DNA from: Arsenicicoccus sp. oral taxon 190
GTDB taxonomy: Bacteria > Actinomycetota > Actinomycetes > Actinomycetales > Dermatophilaceae
Direction: 5' to 3'
Length of the DNA stretch: 64,000 bases
NCBI RefSeq assembly: GCF_001189535.1
Contig: NZ_CP012070.1
Coordinates: 1,736,001 to 1,800,000 of the forward strand
Part shown: positions 32,998-41,510 of the stretch, piece after piece
How the letters are laid out: each line of letters begins with the position of its first letter
How positions within the stretch are numbered: the first letter of the stretch is position 1
Notes under the pieces: generated by a model
The model's input: only the letters and a program-made list of their open reading frames with translations
What the model was told of the DNA's origin: nothing
The model's database searches: none
Program-made: the position numbers and the translations under genes

Positions 32998-33407
32998 CTC
33001 CCGCCTGCCGGCTCCTCGAGCAGGTGCGGGTCGCGCGCGACCCGCACCAGGGCCGCGGCCAGAGACGCCAGGTCGTCGCGGTCGACCAGCCCCGCCAGAG
33101 CGGCCGGGTCGCTGGGCAGCCCGGCCTGCTGCGCGCCCCGCAGGGTGAGGTCGTCGAGGACCGGACGGACCTGAGGCTGCCAGGTGCTGCCCCGCAGCTG
33201 CTCGGGGGTCCGCCAGCCGGCCTCCCACAGCTCGCGGGCCGTCGCCACCGCGATCTCCGAACGGATCCGCGTCGACAGCAGCAGGCTCAGCACCAGCAGC
33301 TGCCACAGCGGAGATGGCTTGTCGTGCAACGCGATCCCCGCGTCGGCGGCGAACGTCCTGCCGTGCCGCTCCATCAGCCGTCGCGCGGTCTGCTGCTGCT
33401 CGGTCAT
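32994..33407 (-). CDS. Endonuclease III-like (HhH-GPD) family protein, internally shortened
   Basis: 137 aa. The N-terminal half (TARRLMERHGRTFAADAGI, PLWQLLVLSLLLSTRI, AVATARELWEAGWRTPEQL) and the C-terminal end (DLTLRGAQQAGLPSDPAALA, DDLASLAAALVRVA) match the two ends of a roughly 200-aa actinobacterial endonuclease-like family that I recall. The middle, which should carry the helix-hairpin-helix and GPD segment, is missing: GSTWQ runs straight into PQVRPVLDD. An in-frame deletion of about 60 codons is inferred. If so, it is probably inactive as a glycosylase. The start and SD look normal. Confidence 0.55.
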   Translation of the reverse strand: MTEQQQTARRLMERHGRTFAADAGIALHDKPSPLWQLLVLSLLLSTRIRSEIAVATARELWEAGWRTPEQLRGSTWQPQVRPVLDDLTLRGAQQAGLPSDPAALAGLVDRDDLASLAAALVRVARDPHLLEEPAGGS

Positions 33408-33520
33408 GTATGCCGACTACCCGGGGCGGCGGCATCCCATCCCGGCGGCAGGCGGGGCTGCGGCGGTGGGCAGCGGTGTTGGTAGCGCGGGGCGCGGGCG
33501 GTGGCGGCATACGGGCTCGG

Positions 33521-34423
33521 TCAGCTCAGAATGTCCTTGCGGCGGAACCACCAGTAGGCCGCCGCGATCGTGACCACGCCGTAGATCAGTGACCACAGCG
33601 TGCTGAGCTGGATGTCGGTCCACCCGATGTCGGGGGACAGCGCGCGGACCCAGGCGCGGGAGTAGTGCATCGGCAGCGCGTGGCGCAGGTCGCCCAGCTG
33701 GTCGATGGTGTCGAGGATCGAGGCGACGATGGTCACGAGCACCGCGCCGCCGACCGCGCCGAGGGGAGCGTCGTTGAGGGTGCCGATCAGCAGCGCGATG
33801 CCGATGACCTGGACGAGGTTGACGGCCACGACCGCGACCGCCAGCGCCAGCCGCGGGAGGAGCTCGCCCCACGACAGCCCTACGCCGGCCGGGCTGGAGA
33901 AGGGGGCCCAGCCGTAGGCGAGGCCGCCGACCAGCAATGCCCACGCCGGCAGCAGCACCGTGGCGACCACGGTGGAGACCAGCGCGACGACGAGCTTGCT
34001 GGTCAGGAGCCGGGCCCGCCCGACCGGCGCTACCAGCAGGTAGCGCAGCGACGACCACGACGCCTCCGACGGCACGGTGTCGCCGGCGAAGAGCGCTGCC
34101 AGGATCACCAGCAGGAAGTCGCTGGACGCGAAGAGGCAGAACACCGCGAAGTTGGCGCTGCCCTGCCGGGCCAGGTCGACGAACCGCCCGCCGCCCGAGC
34201 CCCCGTCGCCCAGCGAGAACGCGCCGACCAGGATGACGGGCAGTGCCAGCAGCAGCCCGAAGCCCCACAGCGTGCGTCGCCGACCGACCTGGCGGCCGAG
34301 CTCGACGCGCCAACGCAGCGGCGTGGGCCGACGGCCGGCACTGCGGTCGGTGCTTCGGTCGGTGGTGCGGCCCGTGCTGCGGCTGGGCCGGGGGCCGGGC
34401 GTGGTCGCGGTGCTGGGCGTCAT
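33521..34423 (-). CDS. ABC-2 type permease of the adjacent hydrolase-ATPase fusion
   Basis: 300 aa with a basic Thr/Arg-rich cytoplasmic N-terminus of about 48 residues, then six predicted helices (for example TLWGFGLLLALPVILVGAF, FLLVILAALFAGDTV, VVALVSTVVATVLLPAWALL, LIYGVVTIAAAYWWF). It includes EASWSSLRYLLVAPVGRARL, the cytoplasmic coupling region typical of ABC-2 exporters. Its start overlaps the stop of the upstream ATPase fusion by 4 nt, so the two should form one transporter. Substrate unknown. Confidence 0.85.
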   Translation of the reverse strand: MTPSTATTPGPRPSRSTGRTTDRSTDRSAGRRPTPLRWRVELGRQVGRRRTLWGFGLLLALPVILVGAFSLGDGGSGGGRFVDLARQGSANFAVFCLFASSDFLLVILAALFAGDTVPSEASWSSLRYLLVAPVGRARLLTSKLVVALVSTVVATVLLPAWALLVGGLAYGWAPFSSPAGVGLSWGELLPRLALAVAVVAVNLVQVIGIALLIGTLNDAPLGAVGGAVLVTIVASILDTIDQLGDLRHALPMHYSRAWVRALSPDIGWTDIQLSTLWSLIYGVVTIAAAYWWFRRKDILS

Positions 34424-37400
34424 CGGGCCCGCACCTGTCGGAGCTCGTCCATGCGTCTCCTGTCGCTGTCATCGCTGTCGTGGGTGCCGGGGTGGGCGCC
34501 CTCACCCGGGGCTGAGTCGGTGCCGACGCTGCTGGAGCCGCCGATGACGCCGAGGAAGACCTCTTCGAGCCGGCGGCGGGGGGCGACGGCGTCGACGTCG
34601 CCCCCGGCCGCGACGACCGCGGCCACGATCGCGCCGCGTCCGGCGTCCCCGAGCACCGTCAGGCTCCGCGCGTGGCGGTCCACCCGGACCTCGCGCAGGG
34701 CCGGGGCCAGGCTGCCGGTGCGCAGGGCCTGCGCGATGGCGTCGGGGTCGCACCCGGGGCCGAGGGTGACCACGGTGGCGCCGTCCCCGCTGGTCAGCTC
34801 GGCGACGGACCCGCTGGTCACGACCCGACCGCGGTGCATGACCACGACGTGCGTGCAGGTCTGCTCGACCTCGGAGAGCAGGTGGCTGGACACCACCACG
34901 GTGCGTCCGGTGCTGGCGTAGTCGCGCAGGATGGGGCGCATCGCGGCGATCTGCGGCGGGTCGAGGCCGTTGGTCGGCTCGTCGAGGAGCAGCACCTCGG
35001 GGCGCCCCAGCATGGCCTGGGCGATCCCGAGCCGTTGCCGCATGCCCTGGCTGTAGGTGCGCACCGGGCGGTCCACGGCGTCCCCGAGCGCGGCGACCTC
35101 TAGGGCCTCGGCGACGTGGGCGTCGGCCGGGTCACGACCCGTCGCGCGCCAGTAGGCGTCGAGGTTCTGCCGACCGGTCAGGTGGGGCAGGAACCCGGGA
35201 CCCTCGATCAGCGCGCCCACGCGCGAGAGGACCGCGGACCCGGCGTGGACCGGTCGGCCGAGCACGTGCACCGCGCCCGCGTCGGGGCGGATCAGCCCGA
35301 CGAGCATGCGCATCGTCGTCGTCTTGCCCGCGCCGTTGGGCCCCAGCAGCCCCACGACCTGCCCGGCCTCGGCGCGCCACGAGACGTCGTCGACGGCGCG
35401 GTGCCCGTCCTTGTACGTCTTCACCAGCCCGTCCACCACGAGCGGGACGTCGGCCTCCGCCGCGCGGGTGTCGCGCTGGTCACCGCGTCGGCGCCGCCAC
35501 CAGGCGGCTCCGGCGACCGCCCCGACGACCAGGAGCAGTGCGGCGAGTCCCGCTGCAGCCCAGCGGACCTCGCGATCAGCAGCCCGTATGCCGCCGCTGC
35601 CGCCCGGCTGCGTGACGGCCTCGGCGGGGACCACCGGCAGGAGCAGGGAGTCGTCGGCGAGGCTCACGGCGTAGCCGCGCGCGTCGGTCGGCACGGCGAA
35701 GGCTGCGTCGGTGGCGGAGACCAGCACCCGCCACCGCGAGCCCTTGGCCATCGCGTAGGTGCCGGCGGGCAGGGCCACGTCGACGTCGACGGGGACACCG
35801 GGCTTCGTGGCCACCCGGACCGGGGTGATCTGACCGCGCGGGGACACCGGCCCCGACGCGGTCAGGCGCCAGAGCGACACGAAGAGGGTCGCGTCGGTGG
35901 TCGTCGAGGTGACCCGCAGCCGCACCCGAGGGCGGCCCGCCACGTCGACCGCGTCGGGCAGGGCCGCGGTGTCGAAGGCTGCGTGCTGGCCCGGCAGCGC
36001 GGCCAGGCGGTAGGCGGCGGCGGAGGCCAGGTCACCGGCGGCGCCTGAGCCGCCCGACCCCGAAGTGCCTGAACCCGAGGTGCCTGAGCTCGAGCCGGCC
36101 GAGCCGGAGCCGCCCGATCCGCCCGAGCCTGAGCCCGAGCCGCCTGAGGTCGAGCTGCCGTTGCCCGATCCGCCGGATCCGTTGCCCGAGGTGCCTGAGC
36201 CAGAGCTGCCGCTGCCTGAGCCGGACCCGCTGCCCGATCCCGACCCGCCCAGGAGGTCGCCGAGGATGCCGGCGTTGCTCATGGCGGCAGGGTCGCCACC
36301 TGGCGGGGACAGCAGCCGCGCCGGGCCACCGGAGCCGCCGGTGGCCGGCGCCAGCGTCACGCGCGCGACTTCGCTGGAGGGTGGCGCCGCGTCCAGCCGG
36401 GGCGGGACCCCGAGCCGCACCTCGCGATCGCCCCCGGCCCCGGGGATCGGAGCGCTGAACGCGGGGAGCGGCATACCGGCACGGGGGTCTCCGGCGGCCT
36501 GGCGCCCCTCGTCGGTGAGGTAGCGCTGCAGCCACGGCAGCAGGGTCTCCTGGTCGGACGGTGGGGTGCCGCCGTCGTGACCTCCGTCGAACCAGCGGAC
36601 GGCGACCGGGACGCCGTGGGAGGCGAGCTGGCGAGCCGTCGCGTCGGCCTCGCCGGGCCCGACGAACGAGTCCCGCATGCCCTGCACCAGCAGCGTGGGG
36701 GCCTTCACGCCGTGGGCGACGGCCACCGGACCGTGGCGCTGCAGCACCTGGAGCAGCCCGGCGGACGGCCTGCCGGTCGCCGCGGCATCGAGGAACTGGC
36801 GGCAGATCGTCGGATCGAAGCGGCCGCACACCGCGGTTGCCCCGGCGGCCCCCGTGGGGGCCCCAGATGCGGCCGCCGGTGCCCGCCCGACGGCGGAGGA
36901 GAAGAAGACCGAGGTCCAGCGTCGCGCCAGGATGCCCGGGGACGACCCGGTCCCGCCGGGGACGAGCGCGGTGGCCAGGTCGTGCCAGGTGATGCCGGCG
37001 ACCACAGCGTCGACGCGCTTGTCGACCCCGGCCAGCATGACTGCGAGGGCGCCGCCGTAGGAGCCGCCCGCCGCGCCCACCCGCGGGTCGCCGGCGCCGT
37101 CGAGCTGCACGTCCGAGCGTGTGGCCAGCAGGTCGAGCAGCCGCGAACCGTCGGCGACCTCGTAGTCGGGGTCGTCGAGGTGAATGCGACCGCCGGAGTC
37201 GCCGAAGCCCCGCGCCGTGTAGGCGAGCGCCACGTAGCCCTCGCCCGCGAGCGTGCGGGCGCGGTCCATCAGGTCGGCCTTGCTGCCCCCGAACCCGTGC
37301 GCCAGCAGCACCGCCGGGTGCCGTCCCGGCGTCGTGGGGGCGACGACCGTGGCGTCCAGCGCGACGGCGGTCCCGTCAGGCTCGGCCGCGACCGGGACCC

Positions 37401-37575
37401 GGACCGTCTCCTCCCGGACCTCCGTCACCACCGGCCCTACTGCCACCTGCCCGGCCACCACCCGCCGTACCGCCACTGGTTTGGCGACCGCGGCCGACGA
37501 CGGTGACGCCATGGGCGCGCCGATTAGGACAGCGGCGAGCGCGACCGCCGCGGCCACCGTGCGTCTCATCGTCAC
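34420..37575 (-). CDS. Secreted alpha/beta hydrolase fused through a membrane helix to an ABC ATPase
   Basis: 1051 aa. Residues 1-29 are a signal peptide. Residues 50-355 are an S15/CocE-type alpha/beta hydrolase with nucleophile S172 in AAGGSYGGALAV and probable His333 in WFDGGHDGG. A Ser/Gly linker spans 443-514, then a beta-sandwich like PepX_C (about 515-650). One membrane helix follows (671-694) with a WWRRRRGDQRD stop-transfer. Residues 710-960 are a complete ABC ATPase: Walker A LGPNGAGKTTT (745-755), signature YSQGMRQR (841), Walker B VLLLDEPTNGLDP (861), H-loop SSHLL. The hydrolase would lie outside and the ATPase inside. It is coupled to the ABC-2 permease by a 4-nt overlap. It may process or release what the transporter moves, which is inference. 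Confidence 0.9.
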   Translation of the reverse strand: MTMRRTVAAAVALAAVLIGAPMASPSSAAVAKPVAVRRVVAGQVAVGPVVTEVREETVRVPVAAEPDGTAVALDATVVAPTTPGRHPAVLLAHGFGGSKADLMDRARTLAGEGYVALAYTARGFGDSGGRIHLDDPDYEVADGSRLLDLLATRSDVQLDGAGDPRVGAAGGSYGGALAVMLAGVDKRVDAVVAGITWHDLATALVPGGTGSSPGILARRWTSVFFSSAVGRAPAAASGAPTGAAGATAVCGRFDPTICRQFLDAAATGRPSAGLLQVLQRHGPVAVAHGVKAPTLLVQGMRDSFVGPGEADATARQLASHGVPVAVRWFDGGHDGGTPPSDQETLLPWLQRYLTDEGRQAAGDPRAGMPLPAFSAPIPGAGGDREVRLGVPPRLDAAPPSSEVARVTLAPATGGSGGPARLLSPPGGDPAAMSNAGILGDLLGGSGSGSGSGSGSGSSGSGTSGNGSGGSGNGSSTSGGSGSGSGGSGGSGSAGSSSGTSGSGTSGSGGSGAAGDLASAAAYRLAALPGQHAAFDTAALPDAVDVAGRPRVRLRVTSTTTDATLFVSLWRLTASGPVSPRGQITPVRVATKPGVPVDVDVALPAGTYAMAKGSRWRVLVSATDAAFAVPTDARGYAVSLADDSLLLPVVPAEAVTQPGGSGGIRAADREVRWAAAGLAALLLVVGAVAGAAWWRRRRGDQRDTRAAEADVPLVVDGLVKTYKDGHRAVDDVSWRAEAGQVVGLLGPNGAGKTTTMRMLVGLIRPDAGAVHVLGRPVHAGSAVLSRVGALIEGPGFLPHLTGRQNLDAYWRATGRDPADAHVAEALEVAALGDAVDRPVRTYSQGMRQRLGIAQAMLGRPEVLLLDEPTNGLDPPQIAAMRPILRDYASTGRTVVVSSHLLSEVEQTCTHVVVMHRGRVVTSGSVAELTSGDGATVVTLGPGCDPDAIAQALRTGSLAPALREVRVDRHARSLTVLGDAGRGAIVAAVVAAGGDVDAVAPRRRLEEVFLGVIGGSSSVGTDSAPGEGAHPGTHDSDDSDRRRMDELRQVRAR

Positions 37576-37665
37576 CTCCGACCCGAGCGTCCTGCGCCGA
37601 GAGCGTCGTCACCGACCCCAGTCTCGTATGCCGCCGCCCGCAGCGGCGTGCTGCGTCGCCTGCGT

Positions 37666-38874
37666 TCAGGCGGAGTGGTCTCGCCGGCCCACTGCTTCCC
37701 GGCGGGGCGTCGTGAGGTCCAGCTCGGGCCGCCGCACCTCCTCGTCGAGCGCGTCGAGCAGCTCCGCCGACGTCAGGGGGCGGGCCGCCGTCTCCACGAC
37801 GTCGACGGTGGGCGGCGCCGCCGACACCAGCTCGAGCTCGTGCATGCGTCGTGCCGTCACGAGGACCCGTGACTCGAGGGTGCCGACCATGGCGTTGTAG
37901 GCCTCGACCGACCGGGACAGCTGGGCCCCGAGCCGGGTGGTGTGCCCGGCGAGGGTCCCGATGCGGGCGTAGAGCTCCTTGCCGAGCGTCAGCAGGTGAG
38001 CGGCGTTGGTGGCCAGCGCGTCCTGCTGCCACGTGAAGGCGACGGTCCGCAGCAGCGCCAGCAGCGTGGCGGGGGAGGACAGCACCACCCGCCGGGCCAG
38101 CGCGTCGTCGTAGAGCGTGGGGTCGTGCGCCAGCGCCGCGGCCAGCACCGCGTCGGACGGCACGAAGCACACCACCATCTCCGGGGTGGTCGGGAACGCG
38201 GTCCAGTAGGCCTTGGCCGCCAGCGTGTCGACGTGGCCCCGCAGCGCCGCCGCGTGGCCGCGCAGGTGCGTCGCCCGCTGCGTCTCGTCGAGCGAGTCCC
38301 CCTGCGCCGCCAGGAATCTCGTCAGCGGCACCTTGGCGTCGACCACCAGCACCTTGCCGCCCGGCAGCCGCACCACGGCGTCCGGCCGCACCGCGGCGTC
38401 GTGCTCGGTCACCGCGGCCACCTGCTCGTCGAAGTCGCACCGCGCGAGCAGCCCCGCGTGCTCCAGCAGCCGCCGCAGCTGCGCCTCCCCCCAGGCGCCG
38501 CGGACGCTGCTGGACTGCAGCGACCCCACGAGCGTGGCGGTCTGGTCGCGCAGGGCAGACGTCGTGGCGGTGACCTCCTCGAGGCGGGCACCGAGAGCGC
38601 CATACTGCACCTGACGGTCCCGCTCGAGGGTGCCCACGGTGCGCTCCATCCGGGCGAGCGCCTCGCGCATGGGGCCGAGCGCCGCCGAGGTCTGGGTGTC
38701 CTCCGAGACGAGGGCCTCCAGGTCGAGGCAGCGCTCGCGCAGCAGCTCCCGCTCGGCGACCGCTCCCGCCAGCTCCGCCTGCCGCGCCGCGCTCGCGGGG
38801 CGGGTCGCCAGCCAGGCCAGCAGCGCGCCCAGGGCGAGGCCGACCAGCAGGCCGATGATCAGCGTGGTGTCCAT
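37666..38874 (-). CDS. rmuC: DNA recombination protein RmuC
   Basis: 402 aa from the ATG at 38874. A TTG four codons upstream is possible. There is an N-terminal membrane anchor (TLIIGLLVGLALGALLAWLA), then a coiled-coil region (residues 35-115) and the RmuC domain. That domain contains SVRGAWGEAQLRRLLEHAGL, KVLVVDAKVPLTRFLAA, MVVCFVPSDAVLAAAL and ALLRTVAFTWQQDA. The PD-(D/E)xK-like nuclease motif would be in the VVDAKVPL strand. It limits inversions at short repeats in E. coli. It is divergent from the metallophosphoesterase gene. Confidence 0.95.
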   Translation of the reverse strand: MDTTLIIGLLVGLALGALLAWLATRPASAARQAELAGAVAERELLRERCLDLEALVSEDTQTSAALGPMREALARMERTVGTLERDRQVQYGALGARLEEVTATTSALRDQTATLVGSLQSSSVRGAWGEAQLRRLLEHAGLLARCDFDEQVAAVTEHDAAVRPDAVVRLPGGKVLVVDAKVPLTRFLAAQGDSLDETQRATHLRGHAAALRGHVDTLAAKAYWTAFPTTPEMVVCFVPSDAVLAAALAHDPTLYDDALARRVVLSSPATLLALLRTVAFTWQQDALATNAAHLLTLGKELYARIGTLAGHTTRLGAQLSRSVEAYNAMVGTLESRVLVTARRMHELELVSAAPPTVDVVETAARPLTSAELLDALDEEVRRPELDLTTPRREAVGRRDHSA

Positions 38875-38972
38875 GGGGTCAGCCAAGCACCGACCACCGA
38901 CAGACCCCTGTTCACCTCGCCGCCACGAGGGGTCTACCCGCCGGTAGGGGTGGCCGCCCTAGCCTCGCCAGC

Positions 38973-40112
38973 ATGCGCCTGACCTCCGTCCTCGCCACCG
39001 TCGCCGCCGCCTCGATCACGCTGGCCGCCGCCCCTGCCCACGCCACGCAGAGCCCCGCCGCCGCACCCGCCGCCGCGGTGACCCCCGCCGTCACGACCGA
39101 GCCCGACGGCCGCTTCCGCGACCCCGCCACCTATGACCTGGCGATCGCGCACATCACCGACACGCAGTACCTCAGCCAGTGCGCCAACGGCGCCGGCATC
39201 CTCCCCTCGCTGATGAAGCGCTGCCAGGCCATCTACGACGGCATGAACCAGTGGATCGTCGACAACGCCGCCACCCGCAAGATCGCCTACACCGCGCACA
39301 CCGGCGACCTCGTCGACTCCTACTGGTTCAAGACCCCCAACCTCGCCAAGGGCGAGTTCTCCTGGGCCGCCAAGGCGCAGGCCGTGCTGGACGACGCGGG
39401 CATGCCCAATGGCGTGCTCCCCGGCAACCACGACAACGCCCGCGGCGCCGACTCCTCGGTCTACAACCAGTTCTTCGGCCCGGCCCGCTACCAGGTCGCC
39501 AGCGCCCGCGCCACCCAGCCCTACTACCAGGGCCCCTGGAAGGCCGGCGACAACAGCAACCACGTCGACACCTTCCGGGCGGGCGGCGTGGACTTCGCCG
39601 TCGTCCACCTCGGCTACCAGCCCAGCGACGCCGCCCTGGCCTGGGCTGACGCCGAGATCAAGAAGCGCCCGCGCGCCAATGTCATCGTCGCCACCCACGC
39701 CTACCTGAAGCCCGGCCCCGCCCCGGACGGCGTCGGCGCCCCCCTGAGCGGCGACGGCGCCCGCGTCCGCGGCCGCGTCGTCGACCCCAACCCCAACGTG
39801 TTCCTCGTGCTCTCCGGGCACGAGCACGGGGTCGGGCGCAACGTCCGCCAGGACGCCGGCAGCCCCGGCCACCAGGTCATCGAGCTGATGGCCGACTACC
39901 AGGACTACGACGCGGGCTGGGACGGCCGCGGCCACGCGGGCTTCGTGCGGCTGCTGCAGATGGACGTGCAGCGCGGCGCGCTGACCGTCGACACCTTCTC
40001 CCCGTCGCTGCAGTCCTTCCGCAGCCGCGACTACGACACCAAGATCGGTCGGCAATACAGCGGCGCCGAGGACGAGTTCACCCTCCCGGTCACCTTCCTG
40101 CGCCCGGCCTGA
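38973..40112 (+). CDS. Secreted calcineurin-type metallophosphoesterase
   Basis: 379 aa with a Sec signal peptide (MRLTSVLATVAAASITLAAA, cleavage near AHA-TQ). The five metal-binding motifs are in order: IAHITDTQY (DxQ instead of DxH), HTGDLVDSYW, LPGNHDN, VATHAY and LSGHEHGVG. It hydrolyses phosphoesters, substrate unknown, outside the cell. No C-terminal anchor is visible. It is followed by a 16-bp perfect hairpin shared with the convergent lipase gene. Confidence 0.92.
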   Translation: MRLTSVLATVAAASITLAAAPAHATQSPAAAPAAAVTPAVTTEPDGRFRDPATYDLAIAHITDTQYLSQCANGAGILPSLMKRCQAIYDGMNQWIVDNAATRKIAYTAHTGDLVDSYWFKTPNLAKGEFSWAAKAQAVLDDAGMPNGVLPGNHDNARGADSSVYNQFFGPARYQVASARATQPYYQGPWKAGDNSNHVDTFRAGGVDFAVVHLGYQPSDAALAWADAEIKKRPRANVIVATHAYLKPGPAPDGVGAPLSGDGARVRGRVVDPNPNVFLVLSGHEHGVGRNVRQDAGSPGHQVIELMADYQDYDAGWDGRGHAGFVRLLQMDVQRGALTVDTFSPSLQSFRSRDYDTKIGRQYSGAEDEFTLPVTFLRPA

Positions 40113-40123
40113 GCCCCGACGCA

Positions 40124-40169
40124 ACCAGGCGGTATGCCGGGCGCGCGGGCGCTCGGCATACCGCCTGGT
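40124..40169. terminator. Bidirectional terminator hairpin between metallophosphoesterase and lipase
   Basis: Perfect 16-bp arms ACCAGGCGGTATGCCG (40124-40139) and CGGCATACCGCCTGGT (40154-40169) around a GC-rich loop, located between convergent stops. The inner part is almost repeated at 41415-41445 on the other side of the lipase gene. Confidence 0.75.
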
Positions 40170-40217
40170 CGGCGCGCTCCACCGAGTCTGCGAAGGAGGG
40201 CGTCTCGCGGGGTTCGG

Positions 40218-41249
40218 CTACTGGACGTAGCCCGGCACGTAGACGCACAGGGGCGCCTTGGCCCTCGCCGGCTGGAGGGTGTTGAGCACCACCTGCAGCG
40301 CCACCGGGTCGTAGGTGAAGCCGAAGTGGTCGGTGTGGTCGAGCCGGCACAGGTCCTGCATGACGATGTTGGTCACGCCGGGCTCGTGGATGAGGGCGTT
40401 GGTCCAGGGCGTGACGACGTCGTCGTAGCGGGTGGTGATCACGGTGTACTTCACGCCCGGCTGGGTCAGCCCGCCCGCGTTGAGCTCGGTGAGGAAGGGC
40501 GAGCCCATGAGCTGCTCGGGCAGGGCGTAGTTGTTGTGCAGCCGGGCGTTGGTGCCGAGCGCCCAGCTGGCGGGCGTGCCCTCCTTGGCCAGCAGCCGGT
40601 CCAGGCCGTAGACGGTCGTGCCGTAGTTGGAGGGCACCAGGCCGATCAGCTGGTTGACCTTGACGGCGCCGCCCTCGTACTTCAGGTAGGCGCGGGGGAG
40701 GGGGCCGCCGCCCTGGGAGTGGCCGACGAGGTCGACCTTCTCCGCGCCGGTGCTGGCGAGCACGCGGTCGACGAAGGTGCCGAGGAACTGCGCCGAGCTG
40801 CGGATGTGCCCGGAGAAGGGCTTGGCCTCGTCGATGGGGTTCGTGACCGGGTTGACGTTGAAGGTGTAGACGCACAGCCCGGCCGCCTTGAGCCGACGGG
40901 CGTAGGCCGACCAGGTGGCGAAGGCGTCCTCGCCCGTGCCCGGGATCAGCACGACCGGCCGGGTGCCCGCGGCGGGCTTGCAGGTCCAGTCGTTGGCGCC
41001 GATCGGGCGGGAGCCGGGGTGCAGCTTGGAGTGGGTCGACGCGGCGGGCCAGGTCAGGAAGGCCGGGCCGACCGGGCCGGCGGGCACGCCCTCGGGGCTG
41101 TGCGGCGACATCACCGGCGGCTCGACGGGCTGGGAGGCGGGTGCGGGGGCGGGGGCCGGAGCGGGGTCGGCGGCGAAGGCCGAGGCAGGGGCGGCGAGGG
41201 TGAGAGCGGCCGCGGAGGCGAGCGCGGCGACGACGCGGCGCATGGTCAT
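40218..41249 (-). CDS. Secreted triacylglycerol lipase-like esterase
   Basis: 343 aa. A Sec signal (ALASAAALTLAAPASAFA, cleavage about residue 27) is followed by a Pro/Ala-rich spacer (to about 65). The alpha/beta hydrolase domain has TRPVVLIPGTGEDAFATW (oxyanion region), nucleophile Ser in VDLVGHSQGGGPLPRAYL, the Asp region TVITTRYDDVVTPW and probable catalytic His in CRLDHTDHFGF. Cysteines DWTCKP, GLCVYTF, QDLCRLD and APLCVYV could form disulfides. It acts on extracellular lipid or ester substrates. A possible TetR-type operator lies 33 bp upstream. Confidence 0.9.
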   Translation of the reverse strand: MTMRRVVAALASAAALTLAAPASAFAADPAPAPAPAPASQPVEPPVMSPHSPEGVPAGPVGPAFLTWPAASTHSKLHPGSRPIGANDWTCKPAAGTRPVVLIPGTGEDAFATWSAYARRLKAAGLCVYTFNVNPVTNPIDEAKPFSGHIRSSAQFLGTFVDRVLASTGAEKVDLVGHSQGGGPLPRAYLKYEGGAVKVNQLIGLVPSNYGTTVYGLDRLLAKEGTPASWALGTNARLHNNYALPEQLMGSPFLTELNAGGLTQPGVKYTVITTRYDDVVTPWTNALIHEPGVTNIVMQDLCRLDHTDHFGFTYDPVALQVVLNTLQPARAKAPLCVYVPGYVQ

Positions 41250-41281
41250 GATGACTCCTCGAAGACGTTCGCGGGCGTCGT

Positions 41282-41293
41282 TACTCGCGAGTA
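41282..41293. promoter_or_regulatory. Palindrome TACTCGCGAGTA in the lipase/ychF divergent region
   Basis: A perfect 12-bp palindrome 33 bp upstream of the lipase start, in the minus-strand promoter region. Its form, TTACT-N4-AGTA, resembles operators of TetR-type regulators of lipid metabolism. No regulator is adjacent. Confidence 0.35.
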
Positions 41294-41414
41294 CGTGCTC
41301 TCGAGGCTAGGACCGTCCCCCGCGACCCGTCACGCCGGGTGAGAGCACGTGCACGGCCGGGCGGGCGCGCCGCGCATCCGTGCGTCGCCCGCGAGACCCC
41401 GCCCGCGAGACCCC

Positions 41415-41445
41415 GGTATGCCGGGCGCCGGGGGCTCGGCATACC
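41415..41445. repeat. Second copy of the GGTATGCCG/CGGCATACC hairpin
   Basis: GGTATGCCGGGCGC and CTCGGCATACC reproduce the core of the 40124-40169 hairpin with a slightly different loop. It sits 66 bp before the ychF start, where a terminator is not expected on either strand. The pair brackets the lipase gene. Confidence 0.6.
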
Positions 41446-41510
41446 ACCGGCTCCCGCGCCCTCGCCGCGAGACCGGGGTCTGTCCGACCCAGCCGATAGA
41501 CTCGCGTCCC

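Noticed and set aside
36032..36829. Possible separate gene opposite or within the Ser/Gly linker of the fusion protein
   Set aside because: The frame mirrors low-complexity linker sequence. The fusion frame is continuous with clear domains on both sides.
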